Assembly: GCA_030430165.1 (NCBI GenBank)
Contig: JAUIGL010000042.1
Location: forward strand, 1-53,394
DNA: 53,394 nt
Direction of reading: 5' to 3'
Source: a bacterium
Lineage (GTDB): Bacteria > Desulfobacterota > Binatia > HRBIN30 > CADEER01
Shown here: piece by piece, positions 16,107 to 24,363 of the stretch
Position numbering within the stretch: the stretch's first letter is position 1
Layout: the number at the start of each line of letters is the position of its first letter
Notes under the pieces: generated by a model
What the model saw: the letters and a program-made list of their open reading frames with translations, nothing else
What the model was told of the DNA's origin: nothing
Databases searched by the model: none
Translations under genes and position numbers: made by a program

Positions 16107-16335
16107 TGGTGCCGTTTTACCCCTAAAATGGGCACCCTAAGCTCGATATCAGTACCTCCATGCGAGGTTTGTATCCTGTTGTCGCGGGGTTGCGCTTGTC
16201 AGACCAGCTTCCCCCAACAGATTTTCAGGGACGCTATTCATCATCGCTCGAAGAGCGATGATGAACCCCCAAGTCCGTGCCCCAGCCCTTGCCCGCCCGT
16301 CGCCGATACCGGTCGTATCGGTTGGGGCTCCTTCC
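16107..16335. other. intergenic with hairpin copy 3
   Basis: 229 bp of lower GC between the transporter remnant and the vapC-like gene. Apart from the repeat at 16237-16265, nothing is recognised. Confidence 0.4.
16237..16265. repeat. hairpin repeat, copy 3
   Basis: A perfect 13-bp stem, TTCATCATCGCTC (16237-16249) with GAGCGATGATGAA (16253-16265), loop GAA, preceded by AGGGACGCTA and followed by CCCCCAAGTCCGTGCC. It lies about 70 bp past the stop of the PIN toxin gene. Confidence 0.75.
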
Positions 16336-16746
16336 TCAGCGCGGCAAGCCCAGGACCTCGCAGCCGCCGAACTGCCTGAAGTGGCGATCGAAGCTGAAAG
16401 CCATCGCGACTCGGCGGCGCTCGATTACCGCGAACGAGATGGCGTCACACAGGCTCCAATCCTTGTCGGAGTAGCGCCCAAGCATTTCTCGCGCTCGCTC
16501 CTCTTCGTCGATGGCAACGCGGGCCACCGGCAATGACGCGGTCAGCAACCACTCCCGAGCAACCGACCGACCAAGCTTGCGAAGGAGCAATGCGTGCGTC
16601 TCCACTGCGACGTAGTTGGTGACAAAGCTGCGCCGCTTCTCCGAGGCCAGCCGCCGCGCAACACGAAGCGCCACTGTATGGTCCGCGTCATCCGCGTCCA
16701 GCAACGCCAGAATCGCACTCGAATCCCAAAGCACTGCCCGGCGCAC
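16336..16746 (-). CDS. PIN-domain toxin (VapC-like)
   Basis: 136 residues with the PIN-fold acidic residues in order: D8 (VLWDSSAILALLD), E49 (NYVAVETHALLL), D101 (DWSLCDAISFAV) and D120 (AFSFDRHF). PIN toxins are Mg2+-dependent ribonucleases acting on tRNA, rRNA or mRNA. The start follows the stop of the helix-turn-helix antitoxin gene by 3 bp, giving a classical antitoxin-toxin operon on the minus strand. Confidence 0.85.
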   Translation of the reverse strand: MRRAVLWDSSAILALLDADDADHTVALRVARRLASEKRRSFVTNYVAVETHALLLRKLGRSVAREWLLTASLPVARVAIDEEERAREMLGRYSDKDWSLCDAISFAVIERRRVAMAFSFDRHFRQFGGCEVLGLPR

Positions 16747-16749
16747 GGG

Positions 16750-17037
16750 CTAGTCGTCCAGGATCGCGTGCTTGTCTCGCGCCCCAGGCTTCGCGCCGCC
16801 GCCCCGCGCAGCGCCAGCGAGACGAAAGATCGGATGCTCTTGGTCGAAAACCGGTATGTCGGCCGAATCCGCCTTCGTTGGGCGTCGAGTGAGTGCTCGC
16901 TGCGGGATCAGACGCCGCCCACCGCGGCGAACACTGGGAACCTCACCGCTTCGAACCCGCCGCCATACGGTCGACACCGACACGCCGAGGACCCTTCCCG
17001 CCTCACTGACTGTCAGCAACTCGTCATTCTCGGCCAT
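16750..17037 (-). CDS. excisionase/MerR-type helix-turn-helix antitoxin
   Basis: 95 residues. The N-terminal helix-turn-helix (LLTVSEAGRVLGVSVSTVWR, RVRSGEVPSVRRGGRRLIP) is of the DNA-binding excisionase type. The C-terminal tail HPIFRLAGAARGGGAKPGAR matches the short toxin-binding extension seen in antitoxins of PIN toxins. It probably represses its own operon. The ATG at 17037 sits in a small palindrome (CTCGGCATGGCCGAG), which may affect translation. Confidence 0.8.
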   Translation of the reverse strand: MAENDELLTVSEAGRVLGVSVSTVWRRVRSGEVPSVRRGGRRLIPQRALTRRPTKADSADIPVFDQEHPIFRLAGAARGGGAKPGARDKHAILDD

Positions 17038-17196
17038 GCCGAGAGCGTTATCAAGATCCTATCACCATATCAAATGTGTCACTCTCCCGTGAGCCGGGAA
17101 ATCGGCGATAGGGAGATATCGCTACCCAGCACCACCTGACCCCTGGGTGCCCACGAAAGCGGGTCAAGTCTAGTGCGACGCCTTGGCGAAGCGGGA

Positions 17197-17283
17197 TCAC
17201 GAGCCGCCACGTACTGCCCTGACACAGCGGCCGAGTATCGCCTTGTCGGCTACGAACACGGTGCCACCGGTGAAGTTGATTTG
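17197..17283 (-). pseudogene. DUF1566 C-terminal remnant
   Basis: Minus-strand frame INFTGGTVFVADKAILGRCV followed by RAVRGGS and TGA (17199-17197). This is the usual end of a DUF1566 domain and matches the terminal YVRAVRGGS of the gene at 2883. The sense stops at about 17283, next to the first left end of inverted-end element B. Confidence 0.65.
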
Positions 17284-17289
17284 GTGCTT

Positions 17290-17761
17290 GGGGTCGGACC
17301 ATGGTTGGGTTGGTGCTTGGGGTCGGACCATGGATGGGGTGCTTGGGGTCGGACCATGGCAACCCGCTGAATTCATTCAGTTCGCACTCGGTTGAGCTCG
17401 AATTTGATGCCTTAGATCGTGTTTTGCCCCCGGAAAAGAGATCGTAAGACCGACTGGTCTCTCGCAGGACCAGAAAAAGCGGCGATCGTTCCAGCGCGTA
17501 GCCCGGGAGATGAAATCGATTGGCGTGCGGCGGCTGGCTTGGATGTCAGCACGCGGCACGCACTTCATCGTCCGCTTAGAACCCGGATTTGGGGCCGAAA
17601 ACGACGCCTAAGGGCGTCTAGCTGGCGATACCTGGGGGTTTCTTCTAACGAGATTCAGCTTCTAGCGTGGTCCGACCCCGACGTGCACCCTAAGGGCGTC
17701 TAGCTGGCGATACCTGGGGGTTTCTTCTAACGAGATTCAGCTTCTAGCGTGGTCCGACCCC
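17290..17761. mobile_element. inverted-end element, copy B with duplicated ends
   Basis: The core 17345-17679 matches copy A. The left end GGGGTCGGACCA occurs three times (17290-17301, 17319-17330, 17345-17356), spaced 29 and 26 bp. The right end TGGTCCGACCCC occurs twice (17668-17679, 17750-17761) because an 82-bp unit is tandemly duplicated (from about 17609 and 17691). It lies between the Tat-leader fragment and the DUF1566 tail. Confidence 0.75.
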
Positions 17762-17919
17762 GACGTGCACCCCTCGTAGAGACGAGTCGCCAACTCCGGC
17801 ACCGGCGCCAGATGCTCACTCGGCCGCGGCGACGTGAAAACCCGCCGCCCGATCCCAGCGGCGGCGAGCGCGCCGGCACCAAGGCCCCACTTGATCACCT
17901 GCCGACGCCGCCCTCCCAT
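17737..17919 (-). pseudogene. Tat-leader fragment of an exported protein
   Basis: The frame begins MGGRRRQVIKWGLGAGALAA, a twin-arginine-type signal with an RRRQVIK motif and a hydrophobic core, then SPRPSEHLAPVPELATRLYE before running into the right end of element B (17750-17761). The rest of the gene is missing. It starts 60 bp after the stop of the six-haem cytochrome gene and may have been its operon partner. Confidence 0.55.
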
Positions 17920-17979
17920 GCCCAGGATCTAGACCGCTTCGCCTCTGGCGAGCAAGCGTAGGTGGCGGCGTGTTTCGTG

Positions 17980-20900
17980 TCAGGGGCCTGGCGGAAGGTC
18001 TTGGTCGGTAGGCGGAGGAACGGCTGCGGTGTCGCTGGCCAGGAAGAGCTTCCACTGCTGCATGATCTGCCGTCCTTTGCCGTCGACGATGTCGTCGACG
18101 GCAAGGTGGCTGGTCATGTAGTAGAGACGGTCGATGTTCTCGCTCTGCGCCGTGCCGACCGCGGCGTCGGCAAAACGCTCCTGCAGATAGGGCGGCGGGA
18201 TTGCCTGGTGATACAGGGACACCTCGACAGCGGCGGCGCGATCGGCGTCGCCGCCGTCGAGAAGGACCCGGTACACGATCTCGTCGACACCGGTCAACTT
18301 CTCATCGACGTAGCGCGGGTCGTCCGCCGCAGCGCCGATGGTATTGGCGAGCTCGCGGATGTGGGGCGATTGGTAGCTCTCGTAGAAGCGCGGGGCGTAG
18401 CCGTCCGGGCGCAAGCGGTTGTCCTTGAGCTCTTTGAAGCGGCGCAGGAAACTGGTGGTGCGATCTCCGGCGGAGTCGGCGACGATCTCTTCGTAGATCT
18501 GAACCTGATCTTCTGCGGTGATCACCTGATAGTGCGGTTGGAATCCCTCGCCCGGGAAGCGCGTTGGTTGTTCGGTGCTGAGCACCCGGTCGGTACGACC
18601 GGCGACCAGCGCCCCGAGCGCGTTGGTGCGTCCGGAAGCCCAGAGGATCTCGCCGGACGCGTCACGCACCAGGAACTCGACGAACACCCGACGAAATCCG
18701 ACCCCGCTCGGCAGAAAGTGTCCGGTTCGGTTGGTGATGCGCACGACCGCGTCCAAGGCATCGGTGCCGGCGTTTCGCTCGACCGAGACTACCTCGACCG
18801 AGGCCGTCTGCTCTTGCGCCATGTCGACCATCGACTCCTGGCCGAGTCGCAGAGGCGGATAGTCGAGGCTGGTGCGGGTGTATCTCTCCGCCTGGCGGAA
18901 GCCGAGCAGCAGTGGGAACTGCTGGAACATTTGGTTCAGAAAGACGTTGAGGCCGTGCAGCGAATGGCGCGCGAAGCGGTCGCGCTCGACCATGTCGATC
19001 TCTTCGTCCGGCAGGCGGAAAGTAGTCGGGGGGAATTCGCTCGACTCGAAGTTGGCGATCTGGAACGACAGCGGCTCGCCCTCGAAGTTGTTTGGCATGT
19101 GGCAATCCTGGCACGACTGTTGGCGCGAGCGTCCGGGCGCGTAGTTGCTGTTCAGCCATTCCAGGTGAGTCGTCTGCTCGTAGCGAAAACCGCTTGGGTT
19201 GCCGTCGTTGTCGAGGACCGGGAGCAGGATGTTGTGGCAGCTGCCGCACAGGTCGCTGTCGACGCTCTGTCGACCGAAGCCCGGAGTCACGCCGAGAGCG
19301 TTTTCCATCGCCACGGTGACCACGTCTTCGTATGGGCCGTAAACCTCGGTCGGCGGACCGGTGACGAAATTGCCGGTAAACGAGCTCTCGTCGCCGAGGG
19401 CTGGTTCGTCGATGCGGTGACAGACGGTGCACGAGATCCCGTCGCGCGCCAGGGCGCCGTACCTCTGCTCGCCGTGGTCGAGCGCACCCGGCCACTGTGT
19501 CACGGCGGAGAGCCTGAAGGGCGAGCCGAACGGCACCTCGGCGGGGGGTGCGACGCCGAAGAAATCGCGGCAGGCGTCGTCCTCGGCGGCGGTGTCGATG
19601 GCGTGCTGCCGCTGCCCCATGACGCCGTGGCAGTGCAGGCATGTGTTCTCGATGCAGGCGGCGAGATCGGGGAAATGGTTGGTCTCGCTCTCGAGCTGCG
19701 CAAAGAAGATTGGATCGCGCCCGGCCAGACCCATCGGCGAGACGTTCCACTCGCCGTACGGCGAGAGATTGATTCGCTGCGTGGTGCCGCCGCGTTCGGC
19801 TTCGACCGCCATGTTGGTGACGTCGGCGAGGTACTTGATCGCGTCGTGGCATCCGGAGCATTGATCGGAAGTGAGGAACGAATCGCTGCCGCCGGGGGCC
19901 GCGAGGACGTGATCGTAGGTCTCGGCCGGCAGCCGCGAGCGCCAGACGCTCTCGAACGACACCGGCGGCAGCTGGTCGAAGAAGGATACGAACGCCGGGG
20001 CGGGGGTGGCGAGGGGCCGCGGGAATGGATTCTCGGCGCTCGCGTCGTCGCTGTAGGCGAGGACGTGCGTTTGCAATCCCGCGTCGGCGACCTGTTCCGT
20101 GTCGGGGAACCATTTGTAGCGGATGCCCTCACCGATGACGTTGTCGAGCGAGGCGAAGGTGTAGTCGACCGCCGCCGAGGAATGGCACGAGAGGCAGAAA
20201 GCGCCGTACTGGGTTTGCGGTGCAATGACGTTGGGGATCTTGTCCTGATCCTCGTTGAAGTAGCCGGTCGGGTACCACAGCGGGTTCGGCTCGCTGGGGT
20301 CGACCTCGACGAAGCTGAGGGACGGAAAGGCGCTGCGGTCGACCACCGGCGGGTCGATTCGTTCCTCTGCGTAGAGAGGGAATTGGCTGCGTTGCATGAT
20401 TGACCAGTACCATTCGTCGTTTGACTCGGCGCCGCTCTTGATCATGGTCGCCCAAGCGAGCGGCAGCGGCTCGGCGTTGATCGTCATGCAACCGTCGTCG
20501 TCGACCGAAACATCGAGCCGGTCACCGATCAGGTTCATCTCCTTGATGATCGCGGCGCCGGCGGGAAGCTCCCCCTGGCGCCCGTCACATAGCCAGTCGA
20601 CCACCTCGGGCGAGTAGTAGATGCGCACCGGCAGGTGCGTCCCATACCCGTAGCCGCTGCCGATCTCGCCGACATAGGGGCCGGTAAAGCGCCAGTTCCT
20701 GTCGCCGACCCAGCCCAGCACCAGCCTGTAGGCGTCCGTCTTCAGGAATGCCTCGAGCTCGGCATCGTAGAGGTTCTTCGCGTCGTGGTCGGCGAGCGGT
20801 GCCGGGGCGCGCAGGACCTCCGGCAGCGGCGAGCCGCGGTCGGGATGCTCGTCGCACCAAGCGTCGATGTCTGCCTGGGTCACGACGTCGAGCGAGTCCT

Positions 20901-21072
20901 GGCACACCCATTGGCTGGGATCCTGAGGCAGGCGGCTGTCGTCGAGGCCGCCGGCAGAGTCGTCGTCCGCGCAGGCGGTGACGAGTGTGCAAGCGGCGAG
21001 TATCGCGACCATCCATCTATGCCGCCGCTGTCCGAATCGGCTCCGCTCGCGTGAGGCGCCATGTCGAAACAT
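17980..21072 (-). CDS. six-haem cytochrome c lipoprotein
   Basis: 1030 residues. The lipoprotein signal MVAILAACTLVTAC gives acylated Cys34. Six CXXCH haem motifs: CLSCH (293), CSGCH (405), CLHCH (478), CTVCH (548), CGSCH (609) and CQDCH (654). The last is followed by MPNNFEGEPL, typical of cytochrome c554/hydroxylamine-oxidoreductase-like multihaem proteins. The C-terminal 370 residues lack haem sites and look beta-rich. The protein is probably anchored facing the periplasm or cell surface and moves electrons; redox partner and substrate are unknown. The start at 21072 leaves a long basic n-region; the Met at residue 21 is an alternative. Confidence 0.85.
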   Translation of the reverse strand: MFRHGASRERSRFGQRRHRWMVAILAACTLVTACADDDSAGGLDDSRLPQDPSQWVCQDSLDVVTQADIDAWCDEHPDRGSPLPEVLRAPAPLADHDAKNLYDAELEAFLKTDAYRLVLGWVGDRNWRFTGPYVGEIGSGYGYGTHLPVRIYYSPEVVDWLCDGRQGELPAGAAIIKEMNLIGDRLDVSVDDDGCMTINAEPLPLAWATMIKSGAESNDEWYWSIMQRSQFPLYAEERIDPPVVDRSAFPSLSFVEVDPSEPNPLWYPTGYFNEDQDKIPNVIAPQTQYGAFCLSCHSSAAVDYTFASLDNVIGEGIRYKWFPDTEQVADAGLQTHVLAYSDDASAENPFPRPLATPAPAFVSFFDQLPPVSFESVWRSRLPAETYDHVLAAPGGSDSFLTSDQCSGCHDAIKYLADVTNMAVEAERGGTTQRINLSPYGEWNVSPMGLAGRDPIFFAQLESETNHFPDLAACIENTCLHCHGVMGQRQHAIDTAAEDDACRDFFGVAPPAEVPFGSPFRLSAVTQWPGALDHGEQRYGALARDGISCTVCHRIDEPALGDESSFTGNFVTGPPTEVYGPYEDVVTVAMENALGVTPGFGRQSVDSDLCGSCHNILLPVLDNDGNPSGFRYEQTTHLEWLNSNYAPGRSRQQSCQDCHMPNNFEGEPLSFQIANFESSEFPPTTFRLPDEEIDMVERDRFARHSLHGLNVFLNQMFQQFPLLLGFRQAERYTRTSLDYPPLRLGQESMVDMAQEQTASVEVVSVERNAGTDALDAVVRITNRTGHFLPSGVGFRRVFVEFLVRDASGEILWASGRTNALGALVAGRTDRVLSTEQPTRFPGEGFQPHYQVITAEDQVQIYEEIVADSAGDRTTSFLRRFKELKDNRLRPDGYAPRFYESYQSPHIRELANTIGAAADDPRYVDEKLTGVDEIVYRVLLDGGDADRAAAVEVSLYHQAIPPPYLQERFADAAVGTAQSENIDRLYYMTSHLAVDDIVDGKGRQIMQQWKLFLASDTAAVPPPTDQDLPPGP

Positions 21073-21174
21073 GCGCCGTTCTAATCAACTCGAGGCGGGA
21101 CTTCCAGTGCTATGTGTAGCTGCCCGGGTCTGGTGTCACGGTGAGCGCGCGGGTCACTAGGCGGTGCACGCGGG

Positions 21175-22644
21175 TCAATCGGCGGTGCATATGGGCAGCG
21201 GCTGCTCGGGGCTACACTCGGCCGGATCGGCTTGGTCGCTGCGCAGGGCGTAGAAGACGAAGCTGTAGTCGAGAATCGGTCCGTTGACGCTGGCGCCGGG
21301 TTGGTCGGAGGTCTGGCTGTTGGGGAAGCTGTGGCAGACGCGACACCCGCTGCGCGCCGTTGCATCGAACACGGAGTCGTCGCTGGCCGGCTGGTAGAGG
21401 TCCTGGAGATAGGTCTCCATGGTGGTGTTGCTCAGCCCGATCGTGCCGGATTCCTCGAGCTCCGCATCGGCCCAGAGGACGCCCACCAGCTCGTAGTTCG
21501 CCCAGACGGCATGGCTGCCGCCGAGATTCCGCAGAGAGTCCGCGACGCGCGCGTTCAACGGGGCTACCAACGAGGAGTCGACGGGGACGGTACGACAGAC
21601 CTGGCCGGCATAGGGCGCGCGATCGCACGTCGCACCCTCGACTGCGGTGTACAGGTGCGGGCTGGTGGTGCAGGGCTGGTCGGCTGTCAGGGTCGGTACG
21701 CTATCACTGCCGGGCTCGAGTAGGTCGGGGCAGGGGGCGCAGTAGGCGTTGGCCGTGCAGTTGTTCAGATCCGCATTGCCAGCGCGGACGTCGCACTCGG
21801 TCTCGCCGCGATAGAATCCCCAGGGACGGCCATGGTTGGCTGGCAGCAAGTCGTCACAGTCTGGCGCGTTGTCGACATGCTCGAAAGTCGCCCACACCCA
21901 CGATGGATTGGTAGGCGTCTTCTGGATGATGTGCATTCCGACCATCTCTGCCCACGTCGACTCCCCGGAGACGTTGATCTTGGTGACGAAGAATCGCTCC
22001 CGCACGCGGCGACAAGCGTCGGAGGCATCATCCGCGTTGCACGACTGCGAACGGCGCCAAGCGGCCTTGAGCTCGACGGAACCGGCGGGCAATACCGGCG
22101 CCGGTGGCGACACGGAGTCGGTCACCAGGGTGTTGTAGCAGCCCTTGCGGTCGAGCTCGCACTCGCGGATCCGCATCGCTTCCGCCTCGTTGAGCAACAC
22201 GCTGAACTGCAGATCCCGCCCGTTCAGGTCGACCAGGGGAACGTCGGATGCCGCAAGCAGTGTATCGTCAGCCGGGACCCCTCGCCCTTTGGCGAGGCCG
22301 CCGGCGGGGATACCGTCGTCGGATTCGCGGCCTAGGAACAGTTCTTCCTTGCTCGTCCACTTCTCGAACTCGGGCTCGCCGCCGGAGTTGGTCTGGGTCA
22401 AATAGAGAAACTCCTGCCAAGCGAAGCCGTAGTAGGCACATTCGGTGCTGGTTAGATCCGCAGTATCCGTCGAGACGACGTCCGCGGGCAGAGTCGGGGC
22501 CAGAGCCCACTTCTGGATCGTCGCGGTAGCGATGCCGCAGCCATCGTCTGACGATCCGCCATCGGAGCCACACGCCGCCAAGCCCAGGAGCAGGACGCAG
22601 GAGACCATCGTGCCGCAAGGGCGGAGCCGCTGGCGTATCCTCAT
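21175..22644 (-). CDS. mono-haem cytochrome c-type lipoprotein
   Basis: 489 residues from the ATG at 22644, chosen because it begins a lipoprotein signal (MRIRQRLRPCGTMVSCVLLL, GLAAC) and the upstream extension is noncoding in character. The body contains WQEFLYLTQTN and GMHIIQKTPTNPSWVWATFE-like segments that I associate with a family of cytochrome c-related exported proteins. One haem site, CRVCHSF, lies near residue 443. It is co-oriented with the six-haem gene, 102 bp upstream of it, suggesting one respiratory or detoxification electron-transfer unit. Confidence 0.75.
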   Translation of the reverse strand: MRIRQRLRPCGTMVSCVLLLGLAACGSDGGSSDDGCGIATATIQKWALAPTLPADVVSTDTADLTSTECAYYGFAWQEFLYLTQTNSGGEPEFEKWTSKEELFLGRESDDGIPAGGLAKGRGVPADDTLLAASDVPLVDLNGRDLQFSVLLNEAEAMRIRECELDRKGCYNTLVTDSVSPPAPVLPAGSVELKAAWRRSQSCNADDASDACRRVRERFFVTKINVSGESTWAEMVGMHIIQKTPTNPSWVWATFEHVDNAPDCDDLLPANHGRPWGFYRGETECDVRAGNADLNNCTANAYCAPCPDLLEPGSDSVPTLTADQPCTTSPHLYTAVEGATCDRAPYAGQVCRTVPVDSSLVAPLNARVADSLRNLGGSHAVWANYELVGVLWADAELEESGTIGLSNTTMETYLQDLYQPASDDSVFDATARSGCRVCHSFPNSQTSDQPGASVNGPILDYSFVFYALRSDQADPAECSPEQPLPICTAD

Positions 22645-22770
22645 GGCGTTTCGAGACTGGACGAACGAGCGGCGCGGCGCAACTGACCGAACCGAGATGC
22701 CGGTCGCGGCCGCAGCCGTCGCTTGGTTGCAGGGCACCGCGGCGTGCGATTTTTGGAAGGAGGTCCCGAT

Positions 22771-22821
22771 GTCGGTGGGACAGGTCCCAGATGGAATAGC
22801 TCCGGGACCTGTCCGACACCG
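22771..22821 (-). terminator. long hairpin after the secreted Cys-rich gene
   Basis: TCGGTG-GGACAGGTCCC and GGGACCTGTCC-GACACCGA (22772-22788 with 22804-22822) pair around 15 bases with a small bulge, starting just beyond the stop at 22826. The T-run is poor, but the stem is strong. Confidence 0.5.
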
Positions 22822-22825
22822 AGAT

Positions 22826-24298
22826 CTACTTTGCCTTGAAGAAATCGGCGTCCTGTTTTCTGACGCCGAACATGGACGACTCGATGCAAGTCGGGCCGTC
22901 ACTTGCGTGGAGCTGCATGGTGACGAAGCCCGTCGATTGCAGTGCCGCCGCTACCGGTGTGAGGCCGGACCCCTTGCCCTTGATGATTGCTTTCGACTTG
23001 CCGGCTGCCCCCGCTTTCCACAGCAACTTGAGGATTCCGTCGGAGGCCAGGTCCTTGTCTTTGTAGCGATAGCCCTTGCCGTCCGGTGGGTCCTTGCCGA
23101 CGGCTTTCCAGCAGTCGGCGGAGTCGCCGCTGCACGTGTCACCCGCTCGGTCGACGTCGTACGTCCCGATCAGATTGAAGCCATCGTCGAGGATGCACAG
23201 GTGGTACGAGCTGGCGCCGTCGATCGGGTTGCCGAGGTCGGTTTGTTCCAGGGGCGGGCCCTTGAGGAACTTGGCAACCATCTTCTCCTTGCCCGACGAC
23301 TCTTTCGAGATGAAGAGGCCTTTGGCGAACGGTGTGCAAGTCGGCAGGGTGCAGGTCGACGAGCAGCAGTCGCCGTCGTCCGGGTTGCCGTCATCGCACT
23401 CCTCGCCGGCGTCGACGACACCGTTACCGCAGTCGAACCGCCAATTGAGGATCTCCGACTCGGTCAGGCCTGCCAGGAGCTCAGCGGGGATCGTTGCGAT
23501 GTCGTCGAAGAGCGTCGCTGCGGCGAGCGCACCGGCGACGGTATTCTCGGCGATCGTGATGTCGCCAAGCCCCGCGAAGAACATCAGGGAGCGGCGCGCC
23601 CCCGGGGGAACGCTGATGTCGAACGCAACCCCCAGGCCCTGTGGGCCGGCGCACTCGAAGACCGTAGTCGTCGCCAACGTCGGCGTAACCGGTGGCGATC
23701 CCGGCCCGAAGAACACCGTGGTGTTCACTGGATCGAATGGGCCACTGTCCGACGTCACGCCCCAGCGGTCCGAGGTGTCGAAGGTGGTGTCACCCGACGA
23801 GGTCCCCCGAATGACGGTGGCACTGTCCGAGCCGAAGTTCACCGGTACTTCGACGGTGGCATTGATCGTCGCCCCAGTCGGATTGTCGAAGCTCGCGAGG
23901 ATGCGTGCCACTCTCGGTCCGGTGGCGAAAAGGTACTCCACGGTGACGTCCAGCCCGCTCATGCTAACCGCCCCGGCGGTGATGGTGGTTCCGGTGAGGT
24001 CGACCGTCGATCCGGCGTCGAAGAGCGCGGTGTCGACGAAGATCGGGAAAGCGACGTCGTGCGCGTCGCCATGGGTCGTCGAGGAGGTCGTCAGGGACGC
24101 GTCCTCGATCGAGAACCCGGCGAACGAGAAGCTGCAGGTTCCCGCAAACGCGCTCGCCCCGGTTCGACCGACGAACCATTGCGCGCCGTTTCCGGGTGAG
24201 ACCACTTCAGGCAGGGCCACGGGCGCGGCTGGAGCTTGTCGCAGACCTGCGAAGACGGTGATGAACGAGACGAAGTAGATGGTGGCAATGCGTTTCAT
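22826..24298 (-). CDS. secreted protein with Cys-rich repeat and shared C-terminal domain
   Basis: 490 residues from the ATG at 24298 (GGAGGGAAC just upstream), chosen because it starts the signal peptide MKRIATIYFVSFITVFAGLR; an upstream Met at 24352 lies in the control region. A beta-rich N-terminal region (30-310) precedes one disintegrin-like Cys-rich unit, CGNGVVDAGEECDDGN (about 315), and a C-terminal domain (340-490; GKGYRYKDKDLASDGILKLL, KAIIKGKGSGLTPV) resembling that of the 13766-15643 protein. Probably cell-surface; function unknown. A beheaded paralogue lies at 7111-7212. Confidence 0.75.
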   Translation of the reverse strand: MKRIATIYFVSFITVFAGLRQAPAAPVALPEVVSPGNGAQWFVGRTGASAFAGTCSFSFAGFSIEDASLTTSSTTHGDAHDVAFPIFVDTALFDAGSTVDLTGTTITAGAVSMSGLDVTVEYLFATGPRVARILASFDNPTGATINATVEVPVNFGSDSATVIRGTSSGDTTFDTSDRWGVTSDSGPFDPVNTTVFFGPGSPPVTPTLATTTVFECAGPQGLGVAFDISVPPGARRSLMFFAGLGDITIAENTVAGALAAATLFDDIATIPAELLAGLTESEILNWRFDCGNGVVDAGEECDDGNPDDGDCCSSTCTLPTCTPFAKGLFISKESSGKEKMVAKFLKGPPLEQTDLGNPIDGASSYHLCILDDGFNLIGTYDVDRAGDTCSGDSADCWKAVGKDPPDGKGYRYKDKDLASDGILKLLWKAGAAGKSKAIIKGKGSGLTPVAAALQSTGFVTMQLHASDGPTCIESSMFGVRKQDADFFKAK

Positions 24299-24363
24299 GT
24301 TCCCTCCAGGTTGTCTGGGGCGGAACATCTCTAGTCCGTTAGGTGATAACAAGCCGTGAAAGC

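Noticed and set aside
17962..20403. 813-residue plus-strand open frame over the cytochrome genes
   Set aside because: It lies antisense to the six-haem cytochrome gene, whose CXXCH motifs and lipoprotein signal are clear; the antisense frame is a by-product of high GC codon bias.
22445..24199. 584-residue plus-strand open frame
   Set aside because: Antisense to the secreted Cys-rich protein and the mono-haem lipoprotein; no motif.
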